Below, piece after piece: positions 7,521 through 14,486 of a DNA stretch of 24,659 nucleotides; the stretch's first letter is position 1; every line of letters begins with the position of its first letter. The position numbers and the translations under genes are program-made. This stretch comes from AWTP1-18 sp036518635. Its GTDB lineage: Bacteria > Pseudomonadota > Gammaproteobacteria > Burkholderiales > Rhodocyclaceae. Location: NCBI GenBank assembly GCA_036518635.1, contig DATDMT010000166.1, forward strand, positions 1 to 24,659, read 5' to 3'. The notes under the pieces are model-generated. The model was not told the origin of the DNA, made no database searches, and worked only from the letters and a program-made list of their open reading frames with translations.

Positions 7521-8105
7521 ATGTCCGGTCACCACTTTCACGTCCACGGTCCCCACGATCACGCCGTCGAGCATGCGGCCCACGGCGGCAGCCACGGCGA
7601 AGAAAACTTCGCCTCGCGCATCGCGGTGATGACCGCGGTGCTGTCCACCGTCGGCGCCCTGTTCGGCTACCAGGGCGGCGCCACGCAGAACGAGGCGATG
7701 CTGCAGAAGAACAACGCGGCGATCAAAAAGACCGAAGCCTCCAACAAGTGGAACTACTACCAGTCCAAGAGCAGCAAGCAGAACATGGCGGAACTGGCCG
7801 TCGCCCTCAACGAGGGCGAGAAGCGCGCCCACTACGAGAAGGAAGCGGAACGCTACAAGGGCGAGAAGGAAGCAATCAGGAAGGAAGCCGAGGCAGTGGA
7901 AGCCGAGGTCGCCGAGTTCGACAAGAAGAGCGATGAAGCCATGCACCAACACCATCGCTGGGCCCTGGCGATGACCGCAGTCCAGGTGGCGATTTCCCTT
8001 GCCGCCGTGACGCTGTTGACGCGCAAGCGCTGGCTGTTCTGGGCGGCCGGCCTGTCGGCCGGGATCGGCGGGCTGATCGCGAGTTCAGTCGCGCTGCACG
8101 TCTAA
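7521..8105 (+). CDS. DUF4337-type membrane protein with His-rich N-terminus
   Basis: The 194-residue product is of unknown function and resembles DUF4337 proteins. The first 28 residues hold nine or more histidines (MSGHHFHVHGPHDHAVEHAAHGG), which could bind a metal. A membrane segment follows (SRIAVMTAVLSTVGALFGYQ), then a long charged helical stretch rich in Lys, Glu and Ala (roughly residues 60-150) that should form a coiled coil, then two hydrophobic segments at the C-terminus (WALAMTAVQVAISLAAVTLL and WLFWAAGLSAGIGGLIASSV). The ATG at 7521 has AAGGA 7 bp upstream; an earlier in-frame start would lie inside the DHFR part and adds unrelated text. It follows the fusion gene by 10 bp and is probably in the thyA transcript, though a functional link to folate or sugar phosphate metabolism is not evident. 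Confidence 0.85.
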   Translation: MSGHHFHVHGPHDHAVEHAAHGGSHGEENFASRIAVMTAVLSTVGALFGYQGGATQNEAMLQKNNAAIKKTEASNKWNYYQSKSSKQNMAELAVALNEGEKRAHYEKEAERYKGEKEAIRKEAEAVEAEVAEFDKKSDEAMHQHHRWALAMTAVQVAISLAAVTLLTRKRWLFWAAGLSAGIGGLIASSVALHV

Positions 8106-8473
8106 TCTTCAGCGTCGGGCGAGGGGAGGCCGTCCACCACACGCGGACAGCCGTCCTCGCCGGTGTCGATGCCGAGGCAGAAGTTCTTCGCGCACAAGCG
8201 TTTGCCGCTTTGCTGGCAGAGACAGAACACCAAGCTGCCGAGCTGGGCCGCCGCCTGCGGATCGCCTGAATGGGCAGTGGCATTGGCCAAGGCGGTGGCG
8301 ACCCGCACCACTCCGGAAGCATCCTCGCCAAAGACTTCGACGGCCAGGCCGGTGAAGGTTTCCGTATGATTTCCGCTGGGAGCTTTTTGCATTTTGGCCG
8401 CCGCTTTCCGCGTGCTGGTAGATGCCAAAATCATGCGCCATTGCGCGGCGTTGGACAATTGAGCGGAAGGCAT
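8102..8473 (-). CDS. Small unknown protein with C-terminal cysteine cluster
   Basis: I do not recognise this 123-residue protein. The start at 8473 is chosen because AAAGG lies just upstream of the ATG; an ATG at 8536 would add 21 residues and overlap the preceding gene. The N-terminal third is basic and rich in Ala, Ser and Thr. The central stretch RVATALANATAHSGDPQAAAQLGSLVFCL is followed by CQQSGKRLCAKNFCLGIDTGEDGCP, where five cysteines in about 30 residues could bind a metal. The central stretch aligns without gaps to the next gene upstream (8511-8744), with 14 of 29 residues identical by my count. The stop overlaps the end of the convergent DUF4337 gene by 4 bp. Confidence 0.55.
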   Translation of the reverse strand: MPSAQLSNAAQWRMILASTSTRKAAAKMQKAPSGNHTETFTGLAVEVFGEDASGVVRVATALANATAHSGDPQAAAQLGSLVFCLCQQSGKRLCAKNFCLGIDTGEDGCPRVVDGLPSPDAED

Positions 8474-8510
8474 ATGCCTTTCGCCATAGACAACTGAATC
8501 GCTCGCTGAC

Positions 8511-8744
8511 TCAGGGCCGGCGGGCAATCTCGGCATCGGCCGAGCTTTCCATCTTGGCTTCTACGGCCAGGCAGCGGATCAGGTGCTGCAGTTGTTCTCT
8601 GGCGTTCGCATCCGGGCAGGCGGCGATGGCGGTGACCAAGGCACGGGCGACGCGAATGCCTTGTATGGTGCCCGCATCATGCTCGGCCGCCGGCCCGAGG
8701 CGGCGCAAGAAGGCATCGATTTCCTGCGGTGTCTGAGGGGCCAT
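8511..8744 (-). CDS. Small unknown protein, related to its downstream neighbour
   Basis: This 77-residue product has no family I recognise. It opens MAPQTPQEIDAFLRRLGPAAEHDAG and continues RVARALVTAIAACPDANAREQLQHLIRCLAVEAKMES, which looks like two amphipathic helices with two cysteines. The ATG at 8744 is preferred over the TTG one codon earlier. The GGA 5-8 bp upstream is a modest ribosome binding site. It lies 104 bp after the stop of the decarboxylase gene on the same strand and 37 bp before the other small gene, so the three may form one transcript. The coding reality rests on codon usage, start context and its similarity to its neighbour. Confidence 0.5.
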   Translation of the reverse strand: MAPQTPQEIDAFLRRLGPAAEHDAGTIQGIRVARALVTAIAACPDANAREQLQHLIRCLAVEAKMESSADAEIARRP

Positions 8745-8848
8745 CAATTCCGTTTCTCCCGGCGTGGGAAGAAGGATTCATGGTCCTCTATCGGCGGCGT
8801 TTAGACAATCCAGCCTTAGCCATATGCCTTTGGTGGCACGGGGAAGCC
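8745..8848. other. Short gap between decarboxylase gene and small gene pair
   Basis: About 100 bp without a supported gene. I see no hairpin with a T-run after the decarboxylase stop. On the minus strand AAAGGCATATG at 8819-8829 repeats the initiation site used at 8473 and opens an 11-codon frame (MAKAGLSKRRR, 8823 to 8788). That frame is too short to call as a gene. Confidence 0.4.
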
Positions 8849-11089
8849 CTAGGCGCGGACGCAATCCACGTAGTAGCGCACCTTGCCGTTGCTGTTGTCC
8901 TTCACCAGGCCGTGGATGTCGGTTTCGAAGCCGGGGAAGCGTTCATTGAAATCGCGGGCGAATTGCAGGTAATCCATGATGCTGCGGTTAAAACGCTCCC
9001 CCGGAATCAGCAGCGGAATGCCCGGCGGATAAGGGGTCAGCAGCACCGCGGTGACGCGGCCTTCGAGTTCGTCGAGGGGCACCCGGTCGATCTCGCGGTG
9101 GGCCATCTTGGCGAAGGCGTCGGCCGGCTTCATCGCCGGCTCCATGGCCGACAGATACATCTCGGTGGTCAGGCGGGCGACGTCCTTGGCCTTGTACACC
9201 TCGTGGATCTGGGTGCACAGGTCGCGCAGGCCGATACCTTCGTAGCGCGGATTCTTGGCAACGAACTCGGGCAGCACCTTCCATAGCGGCTGGTTCTTGT
9301 CGTAGTCGTCCTTGAACTGCTGCAGGGCGGTCACCAAGGTGTTCCAGCGGCCCTTGGTGATGCCGATGGTGAACATGATGAAAAAGCTGTAGAGGCCGCA
9401 CTTCTCGACGATCACGCCATGCTCGGCGAGGAACTTGGTGACGATGGCGGCGGGGATGCCGAAGTCGTCGGCAAAGTCGCCGTCCACGTCGAGGCCCGGG
9501 GTGATGATGGTGGCCTTGATCGGATCGAGCATGTTGAAGCCCTCGGCCAGGTTGCCGAAGCCGTGCCAGCGCTCGCCGGCCTTGAGCATCCAGGCGTCGC
9601 GCTCCTCGATGCCTTCCTCGGACAGGTCGTCCGGACCCCAGACCTTGAACCACCAGTCGGCGCCCCATTCCTCGTCCACCTTGCGCATGGCGCGGCGGAA
9701 ATCGAGGGCTTCGGTAATGGACTCCTCGACCAGGGCGGTGCCGGCGGGCTCTTCCATCATCGCTGCGGCTACGTCGCAGGAGGCGATGATCGAATACTGC
9801 GGCGAGGTGGAGGTGTGCATCAGATAGGCTTCGTTGAACACGTCCCGGTCCAGCTTGTTGTTCTCGGCGTCCTGCACCAGGATTTGCGAAGCCTGGGAGA
9901 GGCCGGCCAGCAGCTTGTGGGTGGACTGGGTGGCGAACACCATCGATTCCTTGCAGCGGGAGCGGTCGGCGCCGATGGCGTGATAGTCGCCGTAGAAGTC
10001 GTGGAACGCCGCGTGGGGCAGCCAGGCTTCATCGAAGTGCAGGGTGTCGATCTTGCCGTCCAGTTCCTCCTTGATGTCCTCGACGTTGTAGAGGATGCCG
10101 TCATAGGTGGACTGGGTGATGGTGAGCACCCGCGGATTGCCCTTGACCTTGCTGGCGAAGGGATGGGCGGCGATCTTCTTCTGGATATTGGTCCAACTGA
10201 ACTCGCTCTTCGGGATCGGCCCGATGATGCCGTAGTTGTTGCGGGTGGGCATCAGGAACACCGGGATCGCGCCGGTCATCATGATCGAGTGCAAGATGGA
10301 CTTATGGCAGTTGCGGTCCACCACGACGATGTCGCCCGGGGCCACGGTGGAGTGCCAGACGATCTTGTTCGAGGTGGAGGTGCCGTTGGTGACGAAGAAC
10401 AGGTGGTCGGCGTGGAAGATGCGCGCAGCATTACGCTCGGAAGCGGCCACCGGGCCGGTGTGGTCGAGCAGTTGGCCGAGCTCCTCGACCGCGTTGCAGA
10501 CGTCGGCGCGCAGCATGTTCTCGCCGAAGAACTGGTGGAACATCCGCCCCACCGGGCTCTTGAGGAAGGCGACGCCGCCGGAGTGGCCGGGGCAGTGCCA
10601 GGAGTAGGAGCCGTCCGCGGCGTAGTGGGTCAGGGCGCGGAAGAAGGGCGGCGGCAGCGCATCCAGGTAGGCCTTGGCCTCGCGCTTGACGTTGCGGGCG
10701 ATGAACTCCGGCGTGTCCTCGAACATGTGGATGAAGCCGTGCAGCTCACGCAGCACATCGTTGGGGATGTGGCGCGAAGTGCGCGTCTCGCCGTGGAGGA
10801 AGATCGGGATTTCGCTGTTGCGGTTGCGGATTTCGGTGACGAAGGCACGCAGCTCCGACAGGGTTTCCTCTTCCTCGTTGGCCAGCTCCTCGTCGTCCAC
10901 CGACAGGATGAAAGCCGAAGCCCGACTCTGCTGCTGGGCGAAGGAGGTCATGTCGCCGTAGCTGGTGACCCCCAGCACCTCCATGCCTTCGTTCTCCAAG
11001 GCTTCCGCCAGGGCGCGGATGCCCAGGCCGGAAGTGTTCTCGGAACGGAAGTCCTCGTCGATGATGATGACCGGGAAATGGAAGCGCAT
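8849..11089 (-). CDS. Orn/Lys/Arg decarboxylase, class I (biodegradative type)
   Basis: These PLP enzymes decarboxylate arginine, lysine or ornithine to the matching polyamine or diamine, consuming a proton, and serve acid resistance or polyamine supply. The 746-residue length is normal. Residues 1-130 form the flavodoxin-like wing domain (VIIIDEDFRSENTSGLGI). The PLP domain has CPGHSGGVAFLKSPVG (166-181), TNGTSTSNK (234-242), HFDEAW with Asp353, and ATQSTHKLLAGLSQAS (386-401) with the PLP lysine Lys392. The C-terminal domain ends in PYPPGIPLLIPGERF and a short tail. Substrate cannot be assigned by eye; the protein resembles AdiA and LdcI about equally. CAGGAG precedes the ATG. A terminator-like hairpin stands between this gene and dcd upstream. 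Confidence 0.92.
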   Translation of the reverse strand: MRFHFPVIIIDEDFRSENTSGLGIRALAEALENEGMEVLGVTSYGDMTSFAQQQSRASAFILSVDDEELANEEEETLSELRAFVTEIRNRNSEIPIFLHGETRTSRHIPNDVLRELHGFIHMFEDTPEFIARNVKREAKAYLDALPPPFFRALTHYAADGSYSWHCPGHSGGVAFLKSPVGRMFHQFFGENMLRADVCNAVEELGQLLDHTGPVAASERNAARIFHADHLFFVTNGTSTSNKIVWHSTVAPGDIVVVDRNCHKSILHSIMMTGAIPVFLMPTRNNYGIIGPIPKSEFSWTNIQKKIAAHPFASKVKGNPRVLTITQSTYDGILYNVEDIKEELDGKIDTLHFDEAWLPHAAFHDFYGDYHAIGADRSRCKESMVFATQSTHKLLAGLSQASQILVQDAENNKLDRDVFNEAYLMHTSTSPQYSIIASCDVAAAMMEEPAGTALVEESITEALDFRRAMRKVDEEWGADWWFKVWGPDDLSEEGIEERDAWMLKAGERWHGFGNLAEGFNMLDPIKATIITPGLDVDGDFADDFGIPAAIVTKFLAEHGVIVEKCGLYSFFIMFTIGITKGRWNTLVTALQQFKDDYDKNQPLWKVLPEFVAKNPRYEGIGLRDLCTQIHEVYKAKDVARLTTEMYLSAMEPAMKPADAFAKMAHREIDRVPLDELEGRVTAVLLTPYPPGIPLLIPGERFNRSIMDYLQFARDFNERFPGFETDIHGLVKDNSNGKVRYYVDCVRA

Positions 11090-11099
11090 GCCAACTCCT

Positions 11100-11129
11100 G
11101 AAAAGCAAAGACCCGCCGGCGGGCGGGTC
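11100..11129 (-). terminator. Terminator or attenuator between dcd and the decarboxylase gene
   Basis: Read on the minus strand, GACCCGCC-CGCC-GGCGGGTC forms an 8-bp perfect stem with a 4-base loop and is followed by TTTGCTTTTC. This is a good intrinsic terminator shape for dcd. It ends only about 10 bp before the decarboxylase start codon, so any message entering that gene from dcd must pass through it. Confidence 0.75.
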
Positions 11130-11161
11130 GAAGTATGGGGGTTCTCTGTGACCGCTAGGCG

Positions 11162-11728
11162 TCAGATCTTGGGCAAGGTGACGCCCACCTGGCCCTGGTA
11201 TTTGCCGCCGCGATCCTTGTAGGACGTCTCGCAGACCTCGTCGGATTCGAAGAACAGCACCTGGGCGCAACCTTCGCCGGCGTAGATCTTGGCCGGCAGC
11301 GGCGTGGTGTTGGAGAACTCGAGGGTCACATAGCCTTCCCACTCCGGCTCGAAGGGCGTGACGTTCACGATGATGCCGCAGCGGGCATAGGTACTCTTGC
11401 CGAGGCAGACGGTCAGCACATTGCGCGGAATGCGGAAGTACTCGACGGTGCGCGCCAAGGCAAAGGAATTCGGCGGGATGATGCAGTAGTCGCCATCCAT
11501 CTCGACGAAGGAGTTCGGATCGAAGTTCTTCGGGTCCACGATGGTCGAATTGATGTTGGTGAACACGCGGAATTCGCGCGAACAGCGGATATCGTAGCCA
11601 TAGCTCGAAGTGCCGTAGGAGACGATCTTTTGGCCGTTGGCCTCGCGCACCAGTTCCGGCACGAAGGGCTCGATCATGCCGTGCTGTTCCGCCATGCGGC
11701 GAATCCATTTATCCGATTTGATGGCCAT
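11162..11728 (-). CDS. dcd: dCTP deaminase
   Basis: Dcd deaminates dCTP to dUTP, feeding dUMP to thymidylate synthase; thyA is at 4580 in the same window. The 188-residue product has the family text throughout: MAIKSDKWIRRMAEQHGMIEPF at the N-terminus, SYGTSSYGYDIRCSREF, PPNSFALARTVEYFRIPRNV, LGKSTYARCGIIVNVTPFEPEWEGYVTLEFSN (the nucleotide site with the catalytic glutamate of PFEPEWEG) and GEGCAQVLFFES. The ATG at 11728 matches the conserved start; the frame extends upstream but that part is unrelated. A run of eight C residues (minus strand) and a TATACT hexamer lie upstream of the start. The gene precedes the decarboxylase gene, an order known from other betaproteobacteria. Confidence 0.95.
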   Translation of the reverse strand: MAIKSDKWIRRMAEQHGMIEPFVPELVREANGQKIVSYGTSSYGYDIRCSREFRVFTNINSTIVDPKNFDPNSFVEMDGDYCIIPPNSFALARTVEYFRIPRNVLTVCLGKSTYARCGIIVNVTPFEPEWEGYVTLEFSNTTPLPAKIYAGEGCAQVLFFESDEVCETSYKDRGGKYQGQVGVTLPKI

Positions 11729-11814
11729 GGCCGATTTGGGGGGGGCAAATTGAAGAGGGCGCAGTATAAAACACGATCCCGACCCGGTACGGCCCTGCAT
11801 TAGCGGCGCCAGAC

Positions 11815-11879
11815 GATATCGAGCGCAGCGAGCCGATTAGTAGCCTCCCCCGCGAGGGGGAGGAGGGGAGGGGGCGGGC
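11815..11879 (-). repeat. 65-bp inverted repeat, copy 1
   Basis: This 65-bp segment is the reverse complement of 13828-13892 with 61 of 65 positions identical. It contains CCTCCCCC-GCGA-GGGGGAGG, a perfect 8-bp hairpin with a GNRA-type loop, and a GAGCGCAGCGAG stretch of the kind common in short dispersed repeats of GC-rich proteobacteria. It lies between dcd and the lysR gene. Confidence 0.85.
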
Positions 11880-11936
11880 GTCGTTGCTGCCTTGCGCGCT
11901 TTCATGGATGGCGGGTACTCACGGAAAGCACGCGCG

Positions 11937-12854
11937 TTATGGAGCGGCCACCGGGGTGTCCCAGGGCGGTTTCGGCCCCAGGCGTTCGATCAGGAAATCC
12001 ACCAGCATCCGCACCCGGTGCGGCATGTGGCGATTGCTCGGCAGCACGGCGTAAATCCCCAGCTCGGGGATGGCGAAGTCCTTGAGGATTTCCCGCACCG
12101 AACCGGCGGCCAGGGCCGGCGCGGCGAGGAAGGTCGGCTGGATGACGATGCCGAGGCCGCGCACGGCCGCCTCCATCAGCACATCGCCGTTGTTGGCCTG
12201 AATCCGGCTGCGCACCGGGAAGCCCTGCACCGCCCCCGCCACCGTGAACGGCCAACTGCCGCTGCGGGCCGCGGCGGTATAGCCTAGGCACTCATGGTGA
12301 ATCAGCTCCTCGGGATGACGCGGCTCGCCGTGGCGGGCCAGGTAGTCCGGCGCCGCCAGCACCACCAGCCGCGCCGAACTAACCCGGCGCGCCACGTCGC
12401 CCGGCTGCAGCCGCGGGGTAATGCGGATCGCCAGGTCCAGGCCCTCCTCGAACAGGTTGCTGCGATGGTCGCTGTAGTCCATGTCCAGACTCACCTCCGG
12501 GTAGAGGCTGGCGAAATCCAGCAGCAGGGGCGCCAGGTGGCGCAGGCCGAAGCTCAACGGCAGGCTCAGGCGGATCGCCCCGCGGGGCGTCTGGCGCTCC
12601 TCGGCGAGGCCGGTTTCCGCCGCATCCACCAGGTTGAGGATCACCCGGCACTTTTCCAGATAGGCGGTGCCGGCGGTCGTCAGCGCCAGGCGGCGGGTGC
12701 TGCGGGCCAGCAGCTTGACCCCGAGATGGGCCTCCAGGGCGGCGATCTGCCGGGTCACCGCCGAGCGGGCCAGGCCCAGTTGCTGGGCGGCGGCGGAAAA
12801 GCTGTTCAGCTCAGAGACCCGGACGAACAGGCGCATGGCGTCGATGCGATCCAT
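11937..12854 (-). CDS. LysR family transcriptional regulator
   Basis: The 305-residue product is a normal-length LysR regulator. Residues 1-60 are the winged helix-turn-helix (MDRIDAMRLFVRVSELNSFSAAAQQLGLARSAVTRQIAALEAHLGVKLLARSTRRLALTTAG class text); from about 90 the effector domain follows (GAIRLSLPLSFGLRHLAPLLLDFASLYPEVSLDM, then DLAIRI). This subtype, with DMDYSDHRSNLFEEGLDLAIRI, is the one often annotated as CrgA/AaeR-like, whose effectors are usually not known. The ATG at 12854 has an AAAGGAG site 6 bp upstream. It is divergent from the dioxygenase gene by fewer than 100 bp, so regulation of that gene by small aromatic or quinone-like ligands is a reasonable inference. Confidence 0.93.
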   Translation of the reverse strand: MDRIDAMRLFVRVSELNSFSAAAQQLGLARSAVTRQIAALEAHLGVKLLARSTRRLALTTAGTAYLEKCRVILNLVDAAETGLAEERQTPRGAIRLSLPLSFGLRHLAPLLLDFASLYPEVSLDMDYSDHRSNLFEEGLDLAIRITPRLQPGDVARRVSSARLVVLAAPDYLARHGEPRHPEELIHHECLGYTAAARSGSWPFTVAGAVQGFPVRSRIQANNGDVLMEAAVRGLGIVIQPTFLAAPALAAGSVREILKDFAIPELGIYAVLPSNRHMPHRVRMLVDFLIERLGPKPPWDTPVAAP

Positions 12855-12855
12855 T

Positions 12856-12889
12856 GTTGCTCCTTTGGCAACAAACAATTGCTTATTGT
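12856..12889. promoter_or_regulatory. Candidate LysR operator in divergent intergenic region
   Basis: Two adjacent inverted repeats lie between the divergent genes: GTTGC-N7-GCAAC at 12856-12872, which contains a T-N11-A core, and ACAAT-N5-ATTGT at 12875-12889. LysR regulators usually bind such interrupted dyads next to the divergent promoter. The first dyad overlaps the ribosome binding site of lysR, which would suit autorepression. Confidence 0.45.
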
Positions 12890-12949
12890 CCCCTATTTAG
12901 CTGCAGTTGCTTCCTCTACAGTGAGCCCATGCCATCCGGAAACCCAGCC

Positions 12950-13795
12950 ATGCCGCTCCCATCCCACCTGCCCAGCCTGTTCGTCCCCCACGGCGCGCCG
13001 ACCTTCGCCCTGCGCCCCGGCGCTGCCGGCGCGGCCATGGTGCGGGCGGCCGGCAGCCTGCCGCGGCCGCGGGCGGTGATCGTGGTCAGCGCCCACTGGG
13101 ATACCGCCCAGCCGACCGTCGGCCTCGCCAGCCGGCCGGAGACGGTGCACGATTTCTGGGGATTCCCGGAAGAGCTGTATTCCCTCCGCTATCCGGCCAC
13201 CGGCTGCCGCGAGGCGGCCCTGGAAGTGCTGGCCCAGCTTGATGCCGCCGGCCTGACCGCCGTCGCCGATGAGAACCGCGGCCTCGACCACGGCGCCTGG
13301 ATTCCGCTGCGCCTGATGTTTCCCGAAGCCGATGTACCGGTGATCCCGCTGTCGATCCAAAGCCGCCTCGGCCCCGAGCACCACCTGCGCCTCGGCCGCG
13401 CCCTGGCGCCCCTGGCGGCACGCGGCTTCCTGCTGCTGGCCTCGGGCAACCTGACGCACAACCTGCGCGACTACCAGCTCAGCGCCCTGCGCGGCGCCGC
13501 CGTGCCGGATTACGTGCGTGCCTTCCCCGACTGGATCTGGCAGCAGCTTGCCGCCGGCAACGTCGATGCCCTGCTCGACTATCGCCGCCAGGCGCCGGAT
13601 GCCGCACGCGCCCACCCGACCGACGAACACCTGCTGCCGCTATATGTCGCCCTCGGCGCCGCCGGGAACGCAGCGCGGGCCGAACGACTCCATGCCGGTA
13701 TCGACGACTACGTCATCGCCATGGACGCTTTCGCCTTCCGCCCGATCATCAACTCGGCTCAACCGAAGCCCGGCAATGGTGGCTTCGATGAGTGA
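12950..13795 (+). CDS. LigB/DODA-type class III extradiol ring-cleavage dioxygenase
   Basis: The family cleaves catechol-like rings (4,5-DOPA type) with a divalent metal. The 281-residue product carries the expected ligand motifs: FVPHGAPTF with His14, VVSAHWD with His49, GLDHGAWIPL with His114, SGNLTHNL near 165-172, and HPTDEHLLPLY with His222 and His227. The start at 12950 gives the usual short N-terminus; an ATG at 12929 would add seven residues and is possible. E. coli YgiD is the closest named relative I can think of; substrate here is unknown. It is divergent from a LysR gene, its likely regulator, and the pair lies inside the two inverted 65-bp repeats. Confidence 0.9.
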   Translation: MPLPSHLPSLFVPHGAPTFALRPGAAGAAMVRAAGSLPRPRAVIVVSAHWDTAQPTVGLASRPETVHDFWGFPEELYSLRYPATGCREAALEVLAQLDAAGLTAVADENRGLDHGAWIPLRLMFPEADVPVIPLSIQSRLGPEHHLRLGRALAPLAARGFLLLASGNLTHNLRDYQLSALRGAAVPDYVRAFPDWIWQQLAAGNVDALLDYRRQAPDAARAHPTDEHLLPLYVALGAAGNAARAERLHAGIDDYVIAMDAFAFRPIINSAQPKPGNGGFDE

Positions 13796-13827
13796 ACTCA
13801 ATCATTGGCCGGCGAAATCGCATATAG

Positions 13828-13892
13828 GCCCGCCCCCTCCCATCCTCCCCCTCGCGGAGGAGGCTACCGATCGGCTCGCTGCGCTCGATATC
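13828..13892 (+). repeat. 65-bp inverted repeat, copy 2
   Basis: This is the second copy of the repeat, in opposite orientation to 11815-11879, differing at four positions. The central hairpin is conserved with one mismatch (CCTCCCCC-TCGC-GGAGGAGG). It sits between the dioxygenase stop and the cytochrome b561 start, where it may also act as a transcript end structure, although no T-run follows. Confidence 0.85.
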
Positions 13893-13927
13893 ACGCGACA
13901 CCTCCATCACAGCATGAGGTTCCTGCC

Positions 13928-14482
13928 ATGACCGCCAAGCGCTACACCACCACCGCGATCGCCCTGCACTGGCTGATGTTCCTGTTGCTGCTGGGCCTGG
14001 CCGGTGTCGGCCTCTACATGCACGACCTGCCCCTGTCGCCGTGGAAGCTGAAAATCTTCTCCTGGCACAAGTGGGCCGGCATCACGGCCTTCCTGCTGGT
14101 GGCGCTGCGCCTGGCGTGGCGCCTGTTCCACCGCCCGCCGGCGCTGCCGGCGACGATGCATCCGCTGCTGCAGCGGGCCGCCCACGCCGGCCACGCCCTG
14201 CTCTATCTGCTGATGTTCGCCATCCCGCTCTCGGGCTGGCTGATGAGTTCGGCCAAGGGTTTCCAGACCGTGTATTTCGGCGTGCTGCCCCTGCCCGATC
14301 TGCTGGACAAGAACAAGGAACTGGGCGACCTGCTGGTCGAGGTGCACCAGGCGCTCAACCTGGCCCTGGCCCTGGTGGTCGCCGGCCATGCCGGTGCCGC
14401 TCTCAAGCACCACCTGATCGACCGCGACGACGTGCTGACGCGCATGTTGCCCTTCAGTCGGAAGAACCCCATCACGGAGTAA
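13928..14482 (+). CDS. Cytochrome b561 family protein
   Basis: The 184-residue product is a di-heme b-type cytochrome of the inner membrane that passes electrons between the quinone pool and partner proteins. Four hydrophobic segments are visible at about 10-30, 47-67, 85-105 and 143-162. Histidines sit in or near them in the family pattern: His14 (ALHWLMF), His47 (SWHKWAG), His86 and His89 (HAGHALLY) and His154 (AGHAGAALKHH). The start at 13928 gives MTAKRYTTTAIALHWLMF, as in relatives, with GAGG about 10 bp upstream. It is followed by a YceI gene after 4 bp; b561 and YceI genes are neighbours in many proteobacteria, as in E. coli yceJ-yceI. Confidence 0.92.
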   Translation: MTAKRYTTTAIALHWLMFLLLLGLAGVGLYMHDLPLSPWKLKIFSWHKWAGITAFLLVALRLAWRLFHRPPALPATMHPLLQRAAHAGHALLYLLMFAIPLSGWLMSSAKGFQTVYFGVLPLPDLLDKNKELGDLLVEVHQALNLALALVVAGHAGAALKHHLIDRDDVLTRMLPFSRKNPITE

Positions 14483-14486
14483 AGCC

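Noticed and set aside
9419..11101. Long open frame (560 codons) on the plus strand opposite the decarboxylase gene
   Set aside because: The decarboxylase is intact with PLP lysine and full length; the opposite frame has no ribosome binding site or family text.
11738..11745. Run of eight G before dcd as a phase-variation tract
   Set aside because: It lies upstream of the start codon in a GC-rich leader and housekeeping dcd is not a plausible phase-variable gene; no second copy of the pattern was seen.
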